Part shown: piece after piece, positions 17,536 through 27,471 of the stretch
Numbering within the stretch: the stretch's first letter is position 1
How the letters are laid out: the number at the start of each line of letters is the position of its first letter
Origin: Streptomyces sp. NBC_00249
GTDB lineage: Bacteria > Actinomycetota > Actinomycetes > Streptomycetales > Streptomycetaceae
Direction of reading: 5' to 3'
DNA length: 64,000 nt
Assembly: GCF_026342355.1 (NCBI RefSeq)
Contig: NZ_JAPEMV010000007.1
Location: 1-64,000, forward strand
The notes under the pieces: model-generated
Database searches by the model: none
What the model saw: only the letters and a program-made list of their open reading frames with translations
What the model was told of the DNA's origin: nothing
Position numbers and translations under genes: made by a program

Positions 17536-19110
17536 ATGAGCAGAGCCGGCGCCACGCCACCACCCTCGTCCCCGGGCACGCCGCCCGTCCAGCGCCTCAA
17601 GGCCAACTCGGTCGGCCTGGTCGGCGTGGTGTTCATGGCCGTGGCCACCGCCGCGCCGATCACCGCGATGACCGGCAACCTCCCCATCGCGGTCGGCTTC
17701 GGCAACGGCACCGGCGCCCCCGCCGGCTACCTCTTCGCGACGGTCGTCCTGACCGTCTTCGCCGTCGGCTACGTCGCCATGGCCAAGCGGATCACCGCCG
17801 CCGGCGCCTTCTACGGGTACATCTCGCACGGCCTCGGCAGGATCGCCGGGATGGCCTCCGGGATGCTCGCGGTCCTCGCGTACATCGTCTTCGAGGCGTC
17901 CATCGTCGGAGTGTTCTCCTACTTCGCGAAGACCACCGTCCACGACCAGCTCGGCGTCGACCTCCCCTGGATCGTGTACGCCGCGGCGATGATCGCCGTC
18001 ACCGCCGCCCTCGCCCACTTCGACATCAACCTCACCGCGAAGGCCCTCGGCGTGATGCTCGTCGCCGAGATCGCCGTCCTGTTCGCCGTCGCCACCGCCG
18101 TACTGATCGCGGGCGGCGGCCCCGACGGGATCCCGCTGGAGCCGGTGAACCCGAAGCACGCCTTCACCGGCACCTCGGCCGGGCTCGGCCTCTTCTTCGC
18201 CTTCTGGTCCTGGGTCGGCTTCGAGTCCACCGCCATGTACGGGGAGGAGTCCCGCGACCCGAAGCGGGTCATCCCCAAGGCCACCTTGATCTCCGTCGTC
18301 GGCGTCGGCCTCTTCTACATCTACGTCTCCTGGATGACCATCGCCGGCAACGGCCTGTCGGCTTCGGTCGAGCTGTCGGCCTCCACGAGCCCCCTCGACC
18401 TGTTCTTCGTCCCCACCCGGACCTTCATCGGGCCGTGGGCCGTCGACGCCTTCCAGTGGCTGCTGCTCACCGGCTCCTTCGCCTGCGGCATGGCCTTCCA
18501 CCAGTGCGCCGCCCGCTACCTGTACGCCATCGGCCGCGAGGGCTTCCTCTCCCCGAAGCTCGGCCGCACCCACCCCCGGCACGGCTCCCCGTACGTGGCC
18601 TCGGTGGCGCAGACCGCGATCGCCACCCTCCTCGTCGCCGGTTTCTGGCTCACCGGCCAGGACCCGTACCTGCACCTGTACACCCTGCTCGCGATCCTCG
18701 GCACGATGGCGATCCTCATCGTGCAGACCCTGTGCTCCTTCGCCGTCATCGGCTACTTCCGCCGCAACCACCCCGAGGACCGGCACTGGTTCAGGACCTT
18801 CACCGCGCCGCTGCTCGGCGGGATCGCGATGGCCGCCGTCGTGGTCCTGCTGGTGCTGAACATGGAGACCGCGGCCGGGGCCGCCGCCGGATCCCTCTTC
18901 TTCAAGCTGATCCCGTGGATCGTCGGCACGGTCTTCTTCGGGGGCCTGGCGCTGGGGCTCTGGCTCAAGGTGAAGGCACCCGAACGCTACGAGATCATCG
19001 GCCGCGTCGTCCTGGAGGACGCCGCCGAACGCACCGACGACCCGGCCGCCGCCGACACCGGCGCCGACCCCGGCCAGACCCCCACCGACCCGGCCGCCGC
19101 GACCGTCTGA
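17536..19110 (+). CDS. APC superfamily amino acid/amine permease
   Basis: A 524-residue membrane transporter with about 12 predicted helices. The N-terminal consensus is NSVGLVGVVFMAVATAAPITAMTGNLP, with FWSWVGFESTAMYGEESRDPKR in the middle (typical of the APC family, FESxAxxxEE). The tail is hydrophilic and Asp/Ala-rich. The GAGGA before the ATG supports the start. Divergent from the PucR gene, and 11 nt upstream of the amine oxidase, suggesting it imports that enzyme's substrate or a related amine or amino acid. Confidence 0.9.
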   Translation: MSRAGATPPPSSPGTPPVQRLKANSVGLVGVVFMAVATAAPITAMTGNLPIAVGFGNGTGAPAGYLFATVVLTVFAVGYVAMAKRITAAGAFYGYISHGLGRIAGMASGMLAVLAYIVFEASIVGVFSYFAKTTVHDQLGVDLPWIVYAAAMIAVTAALAHFDINLTAKALGVMLVAEIAVLFAVATAVLIAGGGPDGIPLEPVNPKHAFTGTSAGLGLFFAFWSWVGFESTAMYGEESRDPKRVIPKATLISVVGVGLFYIYVSWMTIAGNGLSASVELSASTSPLDLFFVPTRTFIGPWAVDAFQWLLLTGSFACGMAFHQCAARYLYAIGREGFLSPKLGRTHPRHGSPYVASVAQTAIATLLVAGFWLTGQDPYLHLYTLLAILGTMAILIVQTLCSFAVIGYFRRNHPEDRHWFRTFTAPLLGGIAMAAVVVLLVLNMETAAGAAAGSLFFKLIPWIVGTVFFGGLALGLWLKVKAPERYEIIGRVVLEDAAERTDDPAAADTGADPGQTPTDPAAATV

Positions 19111-19121
19111 GGAGTTCCGCC

Positions 19122-20753
19122 ATGGCCCGCACTCCCCTCATGCACTCCCTGCGGCAGCTCGCCGCCGAACACGCCGCCGCCCGCCGCCTCGGCATGCCCG
19201 CCGCCGAGGTACGCGGCTCCACCCGCCGCGAACTCCTCGGCCGGGCCGCCGCCCTCGGCCTCACCGCCGCCCTCGCCCCCGCCGCGGCCGCCCACGCCAC
19301 CGAGGCCGCGCCCACCCCCGCGAAGAAGCCCACCGGGCCCGCCCGGGTCGCCGTCGTAGGGGCCGGCATAGCCGGGCTGACCGCCGCCCTCACCCTCCAG
19401 GACGCGGGCGTCCCCTGCACCCTCTACGAGGCCAACCCGGCCCGGGTCGGCGGGCGGATGTGGACCCAGCGCGACCACTGGGCGTACGGGCAGACCTCCG
19501 AGATCGGCGGCGAGCTGATCGACACCAGCCACAAGAAGATCCTGGCGCTCTGCCGCCGCTTCGACCTGCCCGTCGAGGACTTCCTCGGCGGCGGCCCCAA
19601 CGGGGCCGAGGAAGTCCTCTGGTTCAACGGGGAGTACTACTCCCGCACCCAGGCCGACGAGGACTTCAAGGCCGTCTACCAGGCCCTGCGCCGCGACCTC
19701 CAGGAAGCCGGCGAGGTCACCTGGAACACCACCACCCCCGCCGGCACCGCCCTCGACGACATGACCCTCTACGAGTGGATCGAGACCCGCGTCCCCGGCG
19801 GACACGGCTCGCGGCTCGGCCGCTTCATCGACGTCGCCTACAACGTCGAGTACGGCGCCGACACCGACCGGCAGTCCGCCCTGGCCCTGGTCCTGCTGAT
19901 GGGCTACCAGCCCAACCCCGGACACTTCAACGTCTGGGGCCTGTCCAACGAGCGCTACCACATCGTCGGCGGCAACGACCGGCTCCCCAACGCCGTCGCC
20001 GCCGCCCTGGCCCCCGGCACGCTCGTCATGGGCCGCTCCCTGACGGCCGTACGGGCCAACGCCGACGGCACCCAGACCCTCACCTTCGACGACGCGGGAG
20101 CCGTCCGCACCGCCGTCGCCGACCACACCGTCCTGTGCCTGCCCCTGCCGGTCCTGCAGAACCTGGACACCTCGCAGGCCGGCTTCGACCCGCGCATGAG
20201 GAACCTGCTGCGCGACGCCCGGATGGGCCACTGCACCAAGCTCAACATGCAGTTCACCTCCCGCCCCTGGCGCGGCACCGGCCCCTGGCCGGGCGTCTCC
20301 GCCGGGGACTGCTTCACCGACTCCGACGTCCAGCAGACCTGGGACACCACCAAGGTCCGCCCCGGCACCGGCGGCATCCTCCTCCAGTACGGCGGCGGCA
20401 CCCTGGCCGGCTCCCTCACCCCGGCCACCCCCTTCGCCACCGAGACCGACCCGTACGTCCGCGCCCTCGCCGGCCGCATGCTCACCGGCATCGACGCCTT
20501 CTACCCCGGCACCAAGGCCGCCTGGACGGGCAAGGCCCAGCTCTCCGCCTGGCACCGCAACCCGTACTCCCTGGGCGCGTACTCGTACTGGCCCACCGGC
20601 TACCTGCACCGCTACGCCGGATACGAGGGCACCGCCCAGGGCGGCGTCCACATCGGCGGCGAGCACTGCAGCTACGACTTCCAGGGCTTCATGGAAGGCG
20701 GCGCCACCGAGGGCGAGCGGGCGGCGCGGGAGGTGGTCGCCGCCCTGGTCTGA
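19122..20753 (+). CDS. Flavin-dependent amine oxidase with Tat-like signal
   Basis: A 543-residue FAD amine oxidase (monoamine / L-amino acid oxidase fold). STRRELLGRAAALGLTAALA at residues about 31-50 is a twin-arginine motif followed by a hydrophobic stretch and AxA sites, so export by Tat is likely, though about 30 residues precede the RR. The FAD dinucleotide motif is VAVVGAGIAGLTAALTL near residue 75, then GGRMWT. The C-terminal FAD segment is GGVHIGGEHCSYDFQGFMEGG. The ATG has GGAG 7 nt upstream and is 11 nt from the permease stop. Substrate unknown. Confidence 0.9.
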   Translation: MARTPLMHSLRQLAAEHAAARRLGMPAAEVRGSTRRELLGRAAALGLTAALAPAAAAHATEAAPTPAKKPTGPARVAVVGAGIAGLTAALTLQDAGVPCTLYEANPARVGGRMWTQRDHWAYGQTSEIGGELIDTSHKKILALCRRFDLPVEDFLGGGPNGAEEVLWFNGEYYSRTQADEDFKAVYQALRRDLQEAGEVTWNTTTPAGTALDDMTLYEWIETRVPGGHGSRLGRFIDVAYNVEYGADTDRQSALALVLLMGYQPNPGHFNVWGLSNERYHIVGGNDRLPNAVAAALAPGTLVMGRSLTAVRANADGTQTLTFDDAGAVRTAVADHTVLCLPLPVLQNLDTSQAGFDPRMRNLLRDARMGHCTKLNMQFTSRPWRGTGPWPGVSAGDCFTDSDVQQTWDTTKVRPGTGGILLQYGGGTLAGSLTPATPFATETDPYVRALAGRMLTGIDAFYPGTKAAWTGKAQLSAWHRNPYSLGAYSYWPTGYLHRYAGYEGTAQGGVHIGGEHCSYDFQGFMEGGATEGERAAREVVAALV

Positions 20754-20757
20754 GCCC

Positions 20758-22140
20758 TCAGGCGGGCTGGATGTTGTGGTTGAAGCGGAACACGTTGTCC
20801 GGGTCGTACTGCCGCTTCAGGGCGGCCAGGCGCGCCATGTTGTCGGCGCCCAGGCCCGCGACGACGCGCTCCGTGCCCTCGTGCCCGGTGAAGTTGAGGT
20901 AGACCGCGCCGGTGCTCCACGGCTGGACGTCGGCGCGGACGTCCTTGACCCACTGGCGGCACCGCTCGTCGTCGGCCGGGTCCTCCCAGATCCCGAACGG
21001 GTGCACCGCCCAGGGAGCGTCCCGGTACGGCACCGGGTAGTCGCCGGGAGGCGAGGCGATCGCGCCGCCCAGCGGCCAGACCAGGTGCTGGGTGCCCGTC
21101 GGCACGGGCATCGAGCCGGCGCGGGCGCAGAACACGTCCACGAAGGCGTCGGGCACCCCGGTGAGGTACTCCGCCGACCAGTAGTTCCGCATCCCCGGCG
21201 GGTCGTCGATCATGCACTGCAGCTCGGCGTACGGGATGGCGGTGACGATCTCGGCCTCGTGGGGGATGGCCAGCAGCGGCTCGGCGAGCCGGCGCATCTC
21301 CTCCTCCGGGCCCGCGTAGGTCAGCAGCGCCCCGGCGAGCAGCGTGCCCACCAGGTGCGGCGGGACGAACTCCTCCGGCGGGCCGGTCAGGTAGATGGCC
21401 GCGCCGCCCGCCGCGTCGGGCGCGCCCTCGATGACCTCCCGGTACGTGCGCACCACCTCGGGCCCGCGCTCCGGCAGGTACAGCAGGAACGCGATCGACA
21501 TGTGGGGGAGGTCGTGCAGGCGCAGCGTCAGCGAGGTGGCCACGCCGAAGTTCCCGCCGCCGCCGTGCAGCCCCCAGAACAGCTCGGGATGGTCCTCGGC
21601 CGTCACGTGGAGCAGCTCGCCCTGCGCCGTCACCAGGTCCACGCCGAGCAGGTTGTCCACGGCCAGCCCGAACCTGCGGTCCAGCCAGCCGGAGCCGCCG
21701 CCCAGGACGAAACCGCCGACCCCGGTGGTGGAGGCCCGGCCGCCGGTGGTGGCCAGGGCGTACGGCTCGCAGGCCCGGTCCAGGTGGCTCATCGTCGCCC
21801 CGCCGCCGATGTGCGCGGCCTTCGCGGCCGGATGGACCGTCACCTCGTGCATCCGGCGCAGGTCCACGACCAGGCCGCCGTCGTTCAGCGACATCCCGGC
21901 GACGCTGTGCCCGCCGCCGCGCACCGCGATCGGCAGGTCCAGCTCCCGGCCGAACCGGACCGCGGTGACCACGTCGGCGGCGCTCTCGCACTGGGCGATC
22001 ACCGCGGGCTTGCGGTCGATCATCGCGTTGAACAGGACGCGGGCCTCGTCGTACCCGGGGTCCTCCGGGGCGAAGACCGCACCGGCCAGATCCTCGCGGA
22101 GCGCGGTCAGTGCCGTGCCCGCCTTCGAGAGGGGAGCCAT
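20758..22140 (-). CDS. FAD-linked oxidoreductase (BBE-like, PCMH fold)
   Basis: A 460-residue flavoprotein oxidase. The N-terminal FAD domain has PIAVRGGGHSVAGMS, where the His is the usual covalent flavin site (about residue 76). The C-terminal BBE segment is RQYDPDNVFRFNHNIQP. The place of the second flavin-linking Cys reads GGRASTTGVGGF, so only single covalent attachment is expected. It converges on the amine oxidase gene with a 4-nt gap. No signal peptide. Substrate unknown. The ATG at 22140 is preceded by a purine-rich GGAAGGCGGGG. Confidence 0.87.
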   Translation of the reverse strand: MAPLSKAGTALTALREDLAGAVFAPEDPGYDEARVLFNAMIDRKPAVIAQCESAADVVTAVRFGRELDLPIAVRGGGHSVAGMSLNDGGLVVDLRRMHEVTVHPAAKAAHIGGGATMSHLDRACEPYALATTGGRASTTGVGGFVLGGGSGWLDRRFGLAVDNLLGVDLVTAQGELLHVTAEDHPELFWGLHGGGGNFGVATSLTLRLHDLPHMSIAFLLYLPERGPEVVRTYREVIEGAPDAAGGAAIYLTGPPEEFVPPHLVGTLLAGALLTYAGPEEEMRRLAEPLLAIPHEAEIVTAIPYAELQCMIDDPPGMRNYWSAEYLTGVPDAFVDVFCARAGSMPVPTGTQHLVWPLGGAIASPPGDYPVPYRDAPWAVHPFGIWEDPADDERCRQWVKDVRADVQPWSTGAVYLNFTGHEGTERVVAGLGADNMARLAALKRQYDPDNVFRFNHNIQPA

Positions 22141-22242
22141 GGCCACCCCGCCTTCCGGACATCCCGAGAGGGGCGTAGGACCCTTCCAGCGTAGGCGGGC
22201 CGGGCCGGGCATGCCCGCCGGCCCGCCTAGGCCGTCTCGGCG

Positions 22243-24048
22243 TCAGCCCCCGTACGCCCCGCTCGCCGTCAGGCGCAGCGCGGTGTCGATGAGCGGGACG
22301 TGGCTGAAGGCCTGCGGGAAGTTGCCGACCTGGCGCTGGAGCTTGGGGTCCCACTCCTCCGCGAGCAGGCCCAGGTCGTTGCGCAGCGACAGCAGCTTCT
22401 CGAAGAGCCGGCGGGCCTCGTCGACCCGGCCGATCATCGCGAGGTCGTCGGCCATCCAGAACGAGCACGCGAGGAAGGCCCCCTCGTCCCCCGCCAGCCC
22501 GTCCACACCGCACTCCTCGCCGGCCGTCGGGTAGCGCAGGATGAAGCCGTCCGGGGTGGACAGCTCCCGCTGGATGGCCTCGATGGTGCCGATGACGCGC
22601 TTGTCGTCGGGCGGCAGGAAGCCCATCTGCGGGATCAGCAGCAGCGAGGCGTCCAGCTCCTGCGAACCGTAGGACTGGGTGAAGGTGTTGCGTTCCGGGT
22701 CGTAGCCCTTCTCGCAGACGTCCGCGTGGATCTCGTCGCGCAGCTCCCGCCAGCGCTCCAGCGGACCGTCGGCGTCCCCGCTCTCGATCAGCTTGATCGT
22801 GCGGTCCACCGCCACCCACGCCATCACCTTCGAGTGCACGAAGTGGCGGCGCGGGCCGCGCACCTCCCAGATGCCCTCGTCCGGCTCGTTCCAGTGCGTC
22901 TCCAGGTAGCGGATCAGCTTGAGCTGGAGGAGCGAGGCGTAGTCGTTGCGGGCCAGGCCCGTCATGTGGCCCAGGTGCAGGGCCTCGGTGACCTCGCCGT
23001 ACACGTCCAGCTGGAGCTGGTGCGCGGCGCCGTTGCCGACGCGCACCGGGCCCGAGTTCTCGTAGCCCGGCAGCCAGTCCAGCTCGGTCTCGCCGAGCTC
23101 CCGCTCGCCCGCGATCCCGTACATGATCTGCAGGTTCTCCGGGTCGCCGGCGACCGCGCGCAGCAGCCACTCGCGCCAGGCCCGGGCCTCCTCGCGGTAG
23201 CCGGTGCGCAGCAGCGAGGACAGGGTGATGGCGGCGTCGCGGAGCCAGGTGTAGCGGTAGTCCCAGTTGCGGACCCCGCCGATCTCCTCCGGGAGGGAGG
23301 TCGTCGGCGCGGCGACGATCCCGCCCGTGGGGGCGTACGTCAGGGCCTTGAGGGTGATCAGGGAGCGGATCACGGCCTCGCGGTAGGGCCCGTGGTACGT
23401 GCAGTGGTCGACCCACTCCCGCCAGAAGTCGGTGGTGGCCTCGAGTGCCACCTCGGCGTCGGGACACTCCGGGGCGCCCTTGTGGGAGGGCTGCCAGCTG
23501 ATGGCGAAGGCCACCCGGTCGCCCGGCGCGACGGTGAAGTCCGAGTAGGTCGTCAGGTCCTTGCCGTACGTCTGCGCGCAGGTGTCCAGCCACACCGAGT
23601 CGGGGCCGGCGACGGCCACCGTGCGGTTGTCCACCTTGTGCACCCACGGCGTGATCCGTCCGTAGCTGAAGCGCATCCGCAGGGCGGAGCGCATCGGGAC
23701 GCGCCCGCTGACCCCCTCCACGATGCGGATCAGCTGCGGAGCGTGGTCCTCACGCGGTGGCATGAAGTCGATGACGCGGACGGTCCCGCGCGGGGTGTCC
23801 CACTCCGACTCCAGCACCAGCGAATCGCCCCGGTAGCGCCGGCGGGCGGCCCGTGGGGCCTCGGTACCCGGCGCGAAGGCCGGGCCGATGCGCCAGAACC
23901 CGTGTTCCTCGGTGCCCAGAAGGCTCGCGAAGACGGCATGGGAGTCGAAACGTGGGAGGCACAGCCAGTCCACCGCCCCGTCCCGGCAGACCAGCGCCGC
24001 GGTCTGCATGTCCCCGATCAGTGCGTAATCCTCGATGCGCCCGGACAC
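22243..24048 (-). CDS. Glycoside hydrolase family 15 protein (trehalase/glucoamylase-like)
   Basis: A 601-residue cytoplasmic protein. It has the N-terminal beta domain of trehalase-type GH15 proteins (RIEDYALIGDMQTAALVCRD, WLCLPRFDS) and the (alpha/alpha)6 catalytic domain with NWDYRYTWLRDAAITL and the C-terminal GFLPP and LACSFWMADDLA segments. Mycobacterial and streptomycete relatives act as trehalases, so that is the best guess. GTG at 24048 is chosen because GGAG lies 6 nt upstream; an ATG at 24096 would add 16 residues with a poorly spaced site. Monocistronic. Confidence 0.85.
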   Translation of the reverse strand: MSGRIEDYALIGDMQTAALVCRDGAVDWLCLPRFDSHAVFASLLGTEEHGFWRIGPAFAPGTEAPRAARRRYRGDSLVLESEWDTPRGTVRVIDFMPPREDHAPQLIRIVEGVSGRVPMRSALRMRFSYGRITPWVHKVDNRTVAVAGPDSVWLDTCAQTYGKDLTTYSDFTVAPGDRVAFAISWQPSHKGAPECPDAEVALEATTDFWREWVDHCTYHGPYREAVIRSLITLKALTYAPTGGIVAAPTTSLPEEIGGVRNWDYRYTWLRDAAITLSSLLRTGYREEARAWREWLLRAVAGDPENLQIMYGIAGERELGETELDWLPGYENSGPVRVGNGAAHQLQLDVYGEVTEALHLGHMTGLARNDYASLLQLKLIRYLETHWNEPDEGIWEVRGPRRHFVHSKVMAWVAVDRTIKLIESGDADGPLERWRELRDEIHADVCEKGYDPERNTFTQSYGSQELDASLLLIPQMGFLPPDDKRVIGTIEAIQRELSTPDGFILRYPTAGEECGVDGLAGDEGAFLACSFWMADDLAMIGRVDEARRLFEKLLSLRNDLGLLAEEWDPKLQRQVGNFPQAFSHVPLIDTALRLTASGAYGG

Positions 24049-24524
24049 GTTGCTCTCCAGTCGAACGGCCACGTCCGCCCCGAAGGGCGCTTGCATTGCG
24101 CGGTTGCGCGGTCTCCTGTGCGCAGGGATCCCCGCGTCGAGCCCATGTTCCCGGAAGAGGCGTTGTTACGCCGTTTGCCGGACTGTTCTGGACTGCTCGG
24201 CGACGATGTGCAGCGATATCCGAGCAGGATATGACGGCACCCTAGTGATCTCCTTAAGTCTTGGGACAATGTGACTCGGCCGAACGGGTGACCTGGGGGA
24301 ACGCTCTCCACGCACCCTCCGGCAGTCATCAGGTGAGGCGGCCGCGCCGCGCGCCCGGAGGCGGACCGTCCCGGGCGCTGATAGGCTGGTACCCCGTGGA
24401 CCGGTGGTCTGCCTGTGCGAATCAGGAGCCCCGAAACCGCAGCTTCGGCGCCCCCTGAGACCCTTCCGGATCTCCGCGGAACGGCGCCGGACGCACCTCA
24501 CCTCGCGACCACGGGAGCCCCCTC
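24049..24524. other. Divergent intergenic region, GH15 gene / pyrG
   Basis: 476 nt without a convincing gene; the short frames here lack ribosome sites and coding bias. It must hold both promoters. The visible candidates are a TAGGCT hexamer at 24382-24387 for pyrG and an AT-richer patch around 24160-24270. No riboswitch or attenuator hairpin was recognised. Confidence 0.6.
24382..24387 (+). promoter_or_regulatory. Candidate -10 for pyrG
   Basis: TAGGCT inside GATAGGCTGG is a good Streptomyces -10 match. No clear -35 lies at 16-18 nt, so the call is tentative. The resulting leader would be about 130 nt. Confidence 0.35.
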
Positions 24525-26183
<1,659 letters not shown>

Positions 26184-26197
26184 CGCTCGGTAACGTA

Positions 26198-26233
26198 GAC
26201 AGCCGGGGTACGGAGATCCGTACCCCGGCTGTC
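26198..26233 (+). terminator. Hairpin between pyrG and the NUDIX gene
   Basis: A perfect 17-bp stem (26198-26214 with 26217-26233) and a 2-nt GA centre. No T tract. It ends 8 nt before the GGAGG of the next gene and may attenuate read-through. Confidence 0.7.
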
Positions 26234-26256
26234 GCGCGTTGTGGAGGCAATTCGGC

Positions 26257-26895
26257 ATGGGCATCGCCATCAAGGACACGTCGGAGACCTGGGAGACGCT
26301 GTCGACCCGGCGGCCCTTCCAGGGGGCGAAGACGGCCGTGGACTCCGACGAGGTACGGATGCCGGACGGCTCGGTGACCCGCCGCGACTACCAGGTCCAC
26401 CCCGGCTCGGTGTGCGTGCTCGCGCTGGACGAGGCCGGACGGGTCCTGGTCCTGAGCCAGTACCGGCACCCGGTCCGGCGGCGGCTGTGGGAGCTCCCGG
26501 CCGGGCTGCTGGACGTCCCCGGGGAGAACCCGCTGCACGGGGCGCAGCGCGAGCTGTACGAGGAAGCCCACGTCAAGGCCGAGGACTGGCGGGTGCTCGC
26601 CGACTTCTACGCCTCGCCCGGCGGCTCCGACGAAGCCATCCGGATCTTCCTCGCGCGGGGGGTCGCGCACGCGGAGGGGGAGCGCTACGAGGACGCGGCG
26701 TCGGAGGAGGCCGACATGCAGCTGGAGTGGGTACCGCTCGCGGACCTGGTCCGCGGGGTCCTGGCGGGCGAACTCGGGAACCCGGGGCTGGTCACGGGGG
26801 TCCTCGCGCTCTCCGCGGCCCTGGCCTCCGAAGCGGGCCTCGACACCCTCCGCCCGGCCCTCGCCCCCTGGCCGGCCCGCCCGTACGAGTCGTAG
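26257..26895 (+). CDS. NUDIX hydrolase (ADP-ribose pyrophosphatase-like)
   Basis: A 212-residue NUDIX protein. The box is PGENPLHGAQRELYEEAHV near residues 88-106, with the catalytic REL.EE intact and His in place of the usual last Gly. It has the GSVCVLALDEAGRVLVLSQYRHP entry strand and ELPAG typical of ADP-ribose pyrophosphatases (NudF/MutT-like, Rv1700 position). The ATG follows GGAGG at 26242-26246. It follows pyrG as in other actinobacteria. It may feed ADP-ribose turnover with the NAD operon 10 kb away. Confidence 0.9.
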   Translation: MGIAIKDTSETWETLSTRRPFQGAKTAVDSDEVRMPDGSVTRRDYQVHPGSVCVLALDEAGRVLVLSQYRHPVRRRLWELPAGLLDVPGENPLHGAQRELYEEAHVKAEDWRVLADFYASPGGSDEAIRIFLARGVAHAEGERYEDAASEEADMQLEWVPLADLVRGVLAGELGNPGLVTGVLALSAALASEAGLDTLRPALAPWPARPYES

Positions 26896-26968
26896 CCCCA
26901 CCGCTGGCTGCGGCGGGGCCGTAGTCCGTGTGCGGGCCGGTTGCCGGGGGCCAGCCCCCGGACCCCCG

Positions 26969-27308
26969 CTCCTCAATCGCCGGAGGGGCTGGATTTTGGC
27001 CGGCGTAGCCGTTCGTGTGCGGCTTTGCTGCCCGGAGGGCACTCCCAGCCTCGCCGGCGTTTGAGGCGCGGGCGCGGAGCGCCGTGTTGTGAGGCGCGCT
27101 CGGCGCGAAAGGTGCACCCACGGGCCCGGGCGTAGTCCGGTCCGCCGGACGCCGCCCCCAGCCTCGCCGGCGTTTGAGGCGGGAACGGTGGAAGGGTGGG
27201 TAGGGGACACCGCCCGCGCAGCGGTAACGGTCTGCAGGCGAAGGGCGGGCAGCGGCCATCCGGACCGGCCCCGCCCGGCCGCCGCCGGTCGGAGGCCGGC
27301 GCAGCGGG
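26969..27308. repeat. Intergenic palindromic repeat element, copy B
   Basis: Occupies most of the 576-nt gap 26896-27471. Three arm copies are seen: 26969-26994 (CTCCTCAATCGCCGGAGGGG type), and 27044-27068 and 27157-27181 (CAGCCTCGCCGGCGTTTGAG type). A conserved tail at 27182-27308 begins GGAACGGTGGAAGGGTGGGT and stays recognisably similar to the copy A tail to its end (GCCGCCGGTCGGAGGCCGGC). No gene is supported here. Confidence 0.85.
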
Positions 27309-27471
27309 GCGAAGCCCGGGAAGCGCGCCAGGGCCGAGCCGCGCGAGGGGCGCGTTGAAAAACGTACGGTCCGCTGATCCGATCGGGCGATCTATGGGCC
27401 GCGCTCCACACGGACCGTCGCTCAGCGTGAACTACGCTCGGCAACCCGAAGGCAGGGAGAGGAGCGGATCC

